6,408 bases of DNA from Candidatus Saccharicenans sp. (GTDB lineage: Bacteria > Acidobacteriota > Aminicenantia > Aminicenantales > Saccharicenantaceae): positions 1-6,408 of the forward strand of contig JANLGB010000126.1 of NCBI GenBank assembly GCA_024653405.1, in the 5' to 3' direction. The position numbers and the translations under genes were made by a program. Positions 1 through 5,766 of the stretch are shown piece after piece (position 1 is the first letter of the stretch; every line of letters starts with the position of its first letter). The notes under the pieces were generated by a model. That model saw only the letters and a list, made by a program, of their open reading frames with translations. It was not told the origin of the DNA and searched no databases.

Positions 1-2287
1 TGACTCCATGATGTTTCTCGCTCCACCAGCGGTTGTAGATGTTGTTCTCGTGATTGCCGGATGAAGCCACCCCAACCTTGAAGAAATCGGGATAGACCAG
101 CAGGGCAGCCGCGGTCATAAACCCGCCGCCAGAATGGCCGTAAATCCCCACCCGGTTAATATCGATAAAGGAATGGCGGGCGGCCAGCTGCTCAATGGCA
201 TATTTCTTGTCGGCCAGGCCGTAATCGCGGAGGTTACCGTAACCGAAATTGTGGTACCACTTGGAACGCATCGGGCTGCCCCCGCGGTTGCCGACTTCAA
301 TCACGATGAAACCCAACTGGGCCAGAGTTATGTTCTGATTCCGGGGAGAAAAGCTCTTGGAAACGCTCTCGGTCTGCGGACCGGGATAAACGTAGGCGAT
401 GATCGGATACTTCTTATCCGGGTTAAAATCAAAGGGCTTGTAGATCACCCCGTAGAGGTCGGTAATTCCGTCGGCGGCCTTGAGGCTGAAGGTTTCCGGG
501 AATTTAAAACCGGCCTCCAGCAGTCGGCTGGTATCCACCGTTTCCAGCTCCAGTAGCTTGCGCCCATTGGCCTGATACAGGTCCGACTTGGGGGCGGCAT
601 CCACCCGGGAATAGTTGACCACAAAAAACCTGGCCGAATCGGACATGGAGACGGTATGGTTAAAATTGCCCGGGGTCAGGAGCTCCAGGCCCCGGCCGTC
701 CAGGCCCACCCGGTAGAGATGGAGATAGTAAGGGTCTTCCCCCTTTTCCCGGCCACAGGCCAGGAAATAGAGCAGGCGGCTCTTTTCATCCACCCGGACC
801 ACTCTCTGAGCGTTAAATTCGCCCGAGGTAATCTGGTTTTTCAGCCGGCCGTTTCCGTCATAATGATAATAATGACCCCAGCCATCCCGTTCTGACCACC
901 AGACCATTTCCCGGCCGCCGTTGAGCAGGTAGAGCGGCTGGTACTCGACGTAGGTATTCAACCTCTCGCTGATCAGAGTCTGGACCTCGCCGCTCTGGGT
1001 GTCAGCCAGGCAGACCTCGTAGCCGTGAAGGTCCCGGGTCTGGCGTCCGAAATACAGCCGGTCCGAAGTCTCCGACAACCAGAGAGCCGGGGGCGGCTCA
1101 CCGGGGTCGTCTTCCACTGCCTTGCGGGGAGCGGTAAAAATATTGTAGCTGGGGTCCTTGAATTTTTCAGCCTTGACCCGGACCCGGCTCCTGGTTTCCA
1201 GGTCAAAAACCAGGATCTCTGGCTGAGGCTGGTTTTCCTCACCGGGCATCCCGTACTTGTAGGCTTCCAAGGTCGGCCTGGGGTTGGCCAGGCTGTTAAT
1301 CACCCAGAGCTCGCCCACCTTCCTTTCGTCCTGGCGGATACAGGCTATCTTTTTCGAATCCCGCGACCAGAAAATCATAATGGCCGGCCGCCGGAAATCC
1401 TTTCGCTCCTTTTCATCCTTCTGCAGTTCTTTGATTTCCTCATCCCGCAGCCGGCGGCTGAAACTGTAAAATTCTTCCCCGTCGCTGGTCAGCTGGATTT
1501 CCTGGATAGATTTATCGTCAGCCTTTTTCAGAGCCCGGGCGTAGTTATCGGCATCCATCAGGAACAGGTTATGGCCGCGGGCAAAAACCACCCATTTTTT
1601 ATCGGGCGAAAGAGAGGCCCAGCGCGGTCTCTTAGGCCGGGCCTGGTAATCTTTGAGCAAGGTCAGCCTGGCTGATTTCAGGTCGTATTCAAACCCCAGG
1701 ACCAGGGTCTTCTTTTCCGGTTCTTTGGGTTTTTCCTTCTCGGTCCTGGTTTTATCCATTTCGGTGTCCTGTTCTTTTTCTTTTTCTTTCTCCCGGTCCA
1801 GGAACCGTTTCTCCAGCTCGCTGACCTTCATCACCTGGCCATCGACCGCCACGTCGTTATCCAGCCGAACTTCGATTTCAAACTGAATGGCCGTGTCATC
1901 CTTGATAAATTTGATGGTCTTGATAGGCAGGTGCTGGGCCTCATAAGGAGAAAGGAGAATTCTGGTCAGGTCAGCGGCCATTCGGGCCCGGTCGAACAGG
2001 GGTTTCCTGGTCCCGGCCACCGCGTCCACCAGGTACCAGTTCTTTCCTTCTGGCGTTTCGTAACTATACCAGAAACGGTCTCCGCTCTGCAGCCAGTGCG
2101 GCTGTACCTCCAGGTCAAAAACTAACTTGGCCACCCTGGCCGCCGTCCAGCGGGAAGCTAGTTCATAGTTAGCCCTGTCAGGGAGGCTGGCTGCGGCCAG
2201 GGATAGAGATAGAGTAAAGAGAAAAATCAGCGCCAGTAAGCCGGTGATAACTTTGGCCGGATTGAGGCCAGTTTTTTTTGCTGTCAT
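1..2287 (-). CDS. Exported S9 family (DPP4-like) serine peptidase, C-terminus cut by window edge
   Basis: My reverse-strand translation gives 762 uninterrupted codons from ATG at 2287 to the left edge. Residues 1-33 form a signal peptide: KK, a hydrophobic run at 13-30, then AAA, with likely cleavage after Ala33. The product should therefore be periplasmic or surface-exposed. Residues about 60-590 read as a DPPIV-type beta-propeller, including a WWSERDGWGHYY segment near 461-472 that matches the family's W-S-E-x-D-G-x-x-H-x-Y pattern. The alpha/beta-hydrolase domain starts near 595, with YVYPGP near 632, an RGGSP segment, and the nucleophile elbow GHSGGG with Ser719. The catalytic Asp and His lie beyond the edge; DPP4 itself places its His about 110 residues after the Ser, so roughly that much is missing. 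A Lys/Glu-rich stretch sits at about 158-192. DPP4's DWVYEEE amine-binding motif was not found, so a strict Xaa-Pro dipeptidase activity is not assured. Family call is firm; substrate is inferred. Confidence 0.93.
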   Translation of the reverse strand, partial: MTAKKTGLNPAKVITGLLALIFLFTLSLSLAAASLPDRANYELASRWTAARVAKLVFDLEVQPHWLQSGDRFWYSYETPEGKNWYLVDAVAGTRKPLFDRARMAADLTRILLSPYEAQHLPIKTIKFIKDDTAIQFEIEVRLDNDVAVDGQVMKVSELEKRFLDREKEKEKEQDTEMDKTRTEKEKPKEPEKKTLVLGFEYDLKSARLTLLKDYQARPKRPRWASLSPDKKWVVFARGHNLFLMDADNYARALKKADDKSIQEIQLTSDGEEFYSFSRRLRDEEIKELQKDEKERKDFRRPAIMIFWSRDSKKIACIRQDERKVGELWVINSLANPRPTLEAYKYGMPGEENQPQPEILVFDLETRSRVRVKAEKFKDPSYNIFTAPRKAVEDDPGEPPPALWLSETSDRLYFGRQTRDLHGYEVCLADTQSGEVQTLISERLNTYVEYQPLYLLNGGREMVWWSERDGWGHYYHYDGNGRLKNQITSGEFNAQRVVRVDEKSRLLYFLACGREKGEDPYYLHLYRVGLDGRGLELLTPGNFNHTVSMSDSARFFVVNYSRVDAAPKSDLYQANGRKLLELETVDTSRLLEAGFKFPETFSLKAADGITDLYGVIYKPFDFNPDKKYPIIAYVYPGPQTESVSKSFSPRNQNITLAQLGFIVIEVGNRGGSPMRSKWYHNFGYGNLRDYGLADKKYAIEQLAARHSFIDINRVGIYGHSGGGFMTAAALLVYPDFFKVGVASSGNHENNIYNRWWSEKHHGV

Positions 2288-2298
2288 TATCTATATTT

Positions 2299-2304
2299 CT
2301 CCTT
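2299..2304 (-). promoter_or_regulatory. Ribosome binding site of the S9 peptidase gene
   Basis: On the minus strand AAGGAG lies 11 nt before ATG 2287. The spacing is on the long side, but this is the only SD-like sequence nearby, and no in-frame start with a better site is seen. The ATG is followed directly by a convincing signal peptide, which supports the choice. Confidence 0.6.
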
Positions 2305-2320
2305 AAAATTTTTTTGGCAA

Positions 2321-2336
2321 GCCATTAAAAAATGGC
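2321..2336. repeat. Small inverted repeat in the S9 gene leader
   Basis: GCCATT and AATGGC form a perfect 6-bp inverted repeat around an AAAA loop (UUUU in the minus-strand transcript). It lies between the upstream terminator and the S9 ribosome binding site. No T-run follows on either strand, so it is not a second terminator. It could be a leader hairpin, a small operator, or chance. Confidence 0.35.
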
Positions 2337-2350
2337 CGCCTGTTCTTAAT

Positions 2351-2390
2351 CAAAAAATCAGCCGGCCCTCATGGCTGAGCCCCGGCTGAG
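2351..2390 (-). terminator. Rho-independent terminator downstream of the M24 gene
   Basis: Read on the minus strand, TCAGCCGG (2389-2382) pairs perfectly with CCGGCTGA (2365-2358). Inside, a G-G/G-G internal loop is followed by a second 4-bp helix, CTCA/TGAG, closed by the tetraloop GCCA. Six T residues (2357-2352) follow the outer stem directly. This is a classical intrinsic terminator, about 50 bp after the M24 stop codon and about 65 bp before the S9 start codon. It suggests the two peptidase genes are separate units, or that the S9 gene receives only partial readthrough. On the plus strand the hairpin is followed only by a broken T-rich stretch, so it is at best weakly bidirectional. Confidence 0.85.
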
Positions 2391-2437
2391 GTTTCTTTAT
2401 CTTAAATAAACTCGGGCCACCCCGGACCAATCCTGGC

Positions 2438-3756
2438 TCAGCGGACCAGGTGGAGTACCGTCTGCCGGCCGTCCAGGTAAAGCACTTTCTGCCGGGTAAA
2501 GGCAGCATCCTGCTCCAGGCCCATAACCACTTCCTGGTTATCCCATTCGGGCACCTGCGAACGACAGTTGAGCTCGATCGAATAGCAGGTATCATAAAAC
2601 AATTCGTAATCACCCTGGCCCGGAACGCCATCCTGCTTATCCCAAAGGCCAATGGTCGGACCGGCTGCATGCCCGTGAAAACCCAGGGGGTGGGTATAGA
2701 TGCTGCCTTTTAGTCCTTCCGCCCGCATCCGGCCCAGAGCCGCGGCCAAGACCTGGTTGCCGCTTCGGCCAACCTTAAATTCTTCTACCAGAATATCCTG
2801 GAGGCGGTTAGCCCTGGCCAGAGCCGCCCGCAATCCGGCCGGTGGTTCGGTCTCTCCCGGTTTCAAAACATAGGCCAGTTCCTGGTGGTCAGTATTCAAC
2901 CGCAGGTAGCTGAGACCGATATCACAGTGGAGCAGGTCTCCCCTTCTTATTACCTTGTCCTGGTAGGGAGAAGACTTCGGTCGCTGCAGGTCGACGGTCG
3001 GTGAAAACCAGGCCCTCAGACCCAGGTCGTTGATCTTTTGCCAGAACCACCACTCCAGGTCTTCGGTTGTGGTCAGGCCCGGGGTGATAGCGGCACTGGA
3101 AAAGCCCTCCCTGATAATCTGGTGGGCCAGCCGGGCCAGGTGGTGATAGACTTCGATTTCCTCGGGCAACCTTCTCTCCAGCCAGCCAACTACCAGCCTT
3201 TCAGCCGAAACCAGTCTCCGGGCATAGTCAGGCCCGAGGTATTTAACCAGGAGCTGCTTATTGCTGGCGGTCAGCCCATCGGCAAAAGCAAAAGTCAGTG
3301 ATTCGTCGATGGCTATCTTCTTCGGCTTCCGGGCTTTGACCTGGGTGGCCAGGGCCTGCCACTGGCAGGCTCTTTCTCTGGGTTCCAGACTGCCCGGTAC
3401 AGCTGACCGATGGGATAACGACTGACGGAAAATCTCCCCAGGCCCTTTTCCGGCCCCTGGTCAAAGAAAACCAGCATCGACAGACGGCGAGCGGAAAGGG
3501 CCTCAAAGGGAACCAGGGTCGGGAAGACCGGGTCCTCGTTGTATTCCTGGCAGATGACCAACCACATATCCAGCCCTTCCCTTCTCATGATCTCGGGCAG
3601 GATGACTTCCAGCCTCCGGGCCAGCCAGTCGTTGACCACCCTGGCCTGCTCCCGCAGCGGCAGGATCTGCAGAGGACGGTCTCCTGACCTGGCCACCCCG
3701 GAGATTAAAATCAATAGAAGGAGCGAAACCAGCCCCCTGGTGATTATTTTTTTCAT
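2438..3756 (-). pseudogene. Exported M24 family Xaa-Pro peptidase, interrupted by a single frameshift
   Basis: Start ATG 3756 is preceded by GGAGGT and followed by a signal peptide (MKKIITRG, hydrophobic 9-21, likely cleavage near Ser24). The N-terminal creatinase-like half reads in one frame to a TAG at 3313-3315. The rest continues in the -1 frame to TGA 2438-2440. The switch lies near 3363: WNPEKEP belongs to the first frame and QWQALATQVKARKPKK to the second, which is the order I recall in intact relatives. The span of 1319 nt is one base short of 440 codons, so one lost base explains it. In the restored protein (439 aa, a normal family length) the metal ligands look intact: Asp279 (HCDIG), Asp290 (TDH), a His in FHGHAAG (361/363), Glu395 (YSIELN) and a Glu in GLEQD (about 415). 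Xaa-Pro aminopeptidase activity on periplasmic peptides is inferred from family. The break may be a real mutation or an assembly error. Confidence 0.88.
3354..3370. repeat. Perfect 17-nt palindrome at the M24 frameshift point
   Basis: GCCTGCCA and TGGCAGGC are perfect 8-nt inverted arms around one central C (3362). As a hairpin this is a 7-bp stem with a 3-nt loop. It sits exactly where homology-guided reading must move from one frame to the other in the M24 gene, so it is probably tied to the cause of the lesion. Confidence 0.8.
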
Positions 3757-3759
3757 CCG

Positions 3760-3765
3760 ACCTCC
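3760..3765 (-). promoter_or_regulatory. Ribosome binding site deciding the M24 start
   Basis: On the minus strand GGAGGT ends 3 nt before ATG 3756. It supports this ATG over the upstream in-frame TTG 3819 and ATG 3813, which would add a polar, non-secretory extension before the signal peptide and overlap the predicted promoter. Confidence 0.75.
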
Positions 3766-3784
3766 AACCAGCCGAAATTCAGAT

Positions 3785-3813
3785 TTTATATTTAACCCCA
3801 GTTCCGCCGTCAT
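3785..3813 (-). promoter_or_regulatory. Predicted sigma70-type promoter of the M24 gene
   Basis: On the minus strand, ATGACG (3813-3808, 4/6 to TTGACA) is separated by 17 bp from TATAAA (3790-3785, 5/6 to TATAAT). Transcription would start near 3778 and leave a leader of about 20 nt containing the GGAGGT site, which fits ATG 3756 as the start. This is a pattern match only. Confidence 0.5.
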
Positions 3814-3829
3814 TGGCAAGATATTTTGT

Positions 3830-3858
3830 TTTACCCCGGACCGACCTTTTGGTATGAT
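3830..3858 (+). promoter_or_regulatory. Predicted extended -10 promoter of the lipoprotein gene
   Basis: TTTACC (3830-3835, 4/6 to TTGACA) is followed after 17 bp by TATGAT (3853-3858, 5/6 to TATAAT). A TG dinucleotide one base before the -10 gives an extended -10 element (TGGTATGAT). Transcription would start near 3865, leaving a leader of about 50 nt before ATG 3916. Together with the M24 promoter it forms a back-to-back divergent arrangement with about 16 bp between the two -35 boxes. Confidence 0.55.
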
Positions 3859-3903
3859 GAAGAGGGGATGAACCTGTTAACCGTCGCTTTCGTATTAATT
3901 AAA

Positions 3904-3909
3904 AAGGAG
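3904..3909 (+). promoter_or_regulatory. Ribosome binding site of the lipoprotein gene
   Basis: AAGGAG lies 6 nt before ATG 3916, an optimal spacing. It decides the start: the frame is open further upstream (ATG codons at 3826 and 3868), but those lack a comparable SD, and the first falls inside the predicted promoter. The lipoprotein signal begins right after ATG 3916. Confidence 0.8.
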
Positions 3910-3915
3910 AAAAAC

Positions 3916-4923
3916 ATGGTCCCAAGAAAGATTCAGGCCTCCTGGGTTTTTCCGGCTGTTTTAATTCTGACCTTATTTTTTAGCAATTGCAGCCCCGGCC
4001 CCAGACGTCCGGTGGCCGGCCAGGCCCGCGGGCAGGACCTTTTGACCCTGTTGCCGGCCGAAACCTCGGCCTTTCTGGTAGCTGACTGGAATCGGTTTAT
4101 TAACCTGAAAGCCGTCCAGAAAACAATCGAAGAAGAGAAAGAACTCAGCGCTTACCAGAAAAAAGCCGAGGCTTTTGTTGACCTGCAGCAAAGCGTTTAT
4201 TTCGTGGCCGTGGCCGTGGTCGGCGACACAAAAAAAATGGCCGAAAACGCGGTGCTGCTGGTTAACCTCAAGTATGACCGGTCGAAACTTGTTCCCGCAG
4301 AGCAGCAGAACGAATCGAACCTAGAATTCTACCAAGGCCTGCCCTATTTTCCATTTATTGAAATCGAACAATCGGCCGTGGTCTGCCTGGCTTTCCTCGA
4401 CGATTCCAACCTGGCCATCGGTTCGGAACAGGCTATCAAGAAAGTTATAGATGTTTATAAGGGTAAGGCACCCAACCTGCTGGCCAGCCGGGATAAACGC
4501 TCCTTCCTTAAGGACATTAACCTGAAGGCCCTGACCTTCGGCTGGCTGACGGTTCCGGCCGGACTGTTCCAGGCTGAAGCCGGTGATAACCCGGCCTTCA
4601 AGCTGGCGGAGAAAGTTAGATACATTTCCTCCTTTTCCGATTACCGACAACAGGCCTACAGCCTGGAGATTAAAATCTATGCCGGGACCAGGGAGGAACA
4701 CAAGCAGATTGGCGAAACCCTGAGCGGCCTCAAGGCCCTGGGGATCGGGCTGAGCGGACAGGCTCCGGAAATCAGTCAGGCTCTCGATTCCCTGGAAATC
4801 ACCAGCAGCGAACGTTATGTCAAAGTATTCCTGAGCCTCAAAGAGGACCTGATCGACCGGCTGAAGCAGAGTCTTAAAGAAAGGCTGGCTGGAGATAAAA
4901 AGGGTCAGGCCGAAAAAATCTGA
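3916..4923 (+). CDS. Putative lipoprotein of unknown function
   Basis: This is a 335-residue protein whose function I do not recognise. It begins MVPRK, has a hydrophobic run at about 10-22, then FFSNC with Cys25 as the likely lipidated residue. The lipobox is atypical (Phe at -3, Asn at -1), so plain secretion or a membrane anchor remains possible. The mature part opens with LLPAETSAFLVADWNRF (about 43-60). A segment DDSNLAIGSEQAIKKVID lies at about 162-179, and an amphipathic Lys/Glu-rich tail ends the protein. The LPAxTxAFLxxD opening followed by a later 'xxLxIGSExAIxxVID' element recalls DUF3352-type surface proteins, from memory only. No catalytic motif is evident, so a binding or structural role is as likely as an enzymatic one. 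It is divergent from the M24 gene, convergent with the ABC permease gene, and has its own predicted promoter. Confidence 0.85.
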   Translation: MVPRKIQASWVFPAVLILTLFFSNCSPGPRRPVAGQARGQDLLTLLPAETSAFLVADWNRFINLKAVQKTIEEEKELSAYQKKAEAFVDLQQSVYFVAVAVVGDTKKMAENAVLLVNLKYDRSKLVPAEQQNESNLEFYQGLPYFPFIEIEQSAVVCLAFLDDSNLAIGSEQAIKKVIDVYKGKAPNLLASRDKRSFLKDINLKALTFGWLTVPAGLFQAEAGDNPAFKLAEKVRYISSFSDYRQQAYSLEIKIYAGTREEHKQIGETLSGLKALGIGLSGQAPEISQALDSLEITSSERYVKVFLSLKEDLIDRLKQSLKERLAGDKKGQAEKI

Positions 4924-4982
4924 AGCCGACCGGGATTTCCTCGGTACCGGCAGAATCGGAATTCAAGGTCACTGCCTATTCT
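4924..4982. other. Short convergent intergenic gap
   Basis: This 59-bp gap separates the 3' ends of the lipoprotein and permease genes. I looked for a bidirectional terminator and found only weak 4-bp complementarities (ACCG/CGGT around 4929-4945) with no T-run on either strand. Termination here may be Rho-dependent or lie inside the coding regions. Confidence 0.5.
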
Positions 4983-5765
4983 TTATTCTTCGTAAAGGTA
5001 TTCTTTGTAGCTAAAAATCAAGCAGGCCAGGGCCAGGAAAACCAAAGCAATGGCCACCAGAACGAGGATCGCCAGCCAGGGTTTGGTGGGCTCCAGCCGG
5101 ATGAACAGAAATCCCAGTTGGCCGCTGCTGCTGGTATATTGAGGCAGCAGGGATTTGAGATAATGGGCCACCGACAGCTTCTGGGTGGTGCCCGGAAAAT
5201 ACTGGATGACACTCTCCCAGCCGAAGCCAAAAGCCAGTCCCACCAGGATGGGTTTTTTGAGCCAGGTTCCGAGAAAGCTGAAAAAAGCCAGGTAGGCGGC
5301 CAGCCCCAGCCAGAGAATAACCGAGTAGCGGGCAACTGTTGCCAAATACTTCAGCTGGAAATCAGCGTCAAGATTTAACACCAGGTAAGACAGCCAGACG
5401 GCCGACACCAGCATGACGGTGGTCAGGCCGAGATAGGCCAGGTACTTGCCCGCGACCATAGCTGCCCGGCGGAGCGGCCTGGAAGTCAGGTAAGGCAGGG
5501 TGCGGTTATCCAGTTCTTCCACCACAATCGAGCTGCCGTAGAACAGGCCCAGCAGCACGATTAAAAACTGGAGGAAAAAGACCATCAAGAAATTCTGGAA
5601 GACCACTTGCCCGTCTTCTGTCCAGTGGCCGGCCAGGCGGTAAGCCCGGATGACCAGAGCCATGAGTACCGCTGCCGAGCTCAGCAGCCAGAAAGTCCGG
5701 GCCCGGCCGGACTTTTTCCCCAGGAAAAAATAAAACAAAAAAACTCGCCGGATTTCTTCTATCAT
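4983..5765 (-). CDS. ABC-2 type transporter permease
   Basis: This 260-residue integral membrane protein is the probable partner of the ATPase encoded just upstream. Six hydrophobic segments are visible, at about 24-44, 54-80, 101-131, 146-168, 171-188 and 229-253. Between the second and third is EELDNRTLPYLTSRPLRR (83-100), the cytoplasmic E-x-x-x-x-T-x-x-x-L-x-x-R-P-x-x-R segment typical of ABC-2 permeases, thought to contact the ATPase. The start is ATG 5765, one base after the ATPase stop codon, with GGAAAGG just ahead of it. An upstream in-frame ATG at 5810 would overlap the ATPase by about 40 bp and add non-membrane residues, so I did not use it. Such pairs export lipids, polysaccharides, peptides or drugs, or act in gliding or copper systems. 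Nothing here picks the substrate. The C-terminus (SYKEYLYEE) is short and cytoplasmic. Confidence 0.88.
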   Translation of the reverse strand: MIEEIRRVFLFYFFLGKKSGRARTFWLLSSAAVLMALVIRAYRLAGHWTEDGQVVFQNFLMVFFLQFLIVLLGLFYGSSIVVEELDNRTLPYLTSRPLRRAAMVAGKYLAYLGLTTVMLVSAVWLSYLVLNLDADFQLKYLATVARYSVILWLGLAAYLAFFSFLGTWLKKPILVGLAFGFGWESVIQYFPGTTQKLSVAHYLKSLLPQYTSSSGQLGFLFIRLEPTKPWLAILVLVAIALVFLALACLIFSYKEYLYEE

Positions 5766-5766
5766 C

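Noticed and set aside
134..556. A 140-codon plus-strand open frame
   Set aside because: It is antisense to the S9 catalytic domain, including the GHSGGG codons. It is a shadow of GC-rich coding sequence.
1025..1675. A 216-codon plus-strand open frame
   Set aside because: It lies fully antisense to the S9 gene, whose translation shows family motifs throughout. The plus-strand product has no recognisable domain and no convincing ribosome binding site.
3355..3395. Programmed -1 ribosomal frameshift in the M24 gene
   Set aside because: No slippery heptamer is present in the needed frame. The palindrome lies at the switch point rather than 5-9 nt downstream, and relatives as I recall them read through in one frame.
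3258..3506. An 82-codon minus-strand frame overlapping the M24 break
   Set aside because: It is the third frame over the break. Its residues match neither half of the M24 protein, and the two other frames join cleanly with one base restored.
3826..3915. A 30-codon N-terminal extension of the lipoprotein gene
   Set aside because: It overlaps the predicted promoter, has a poor start context, and would bury the lipoprotein signal behind polar residues. ATG 3916 has an ideal SD.
4321..4701. A 126-codon minus-strand frame inside the lipoprotein gene
   Set aside because: It is antisense to a gene with promoter, SD and signal peptide, and has no features of its own.
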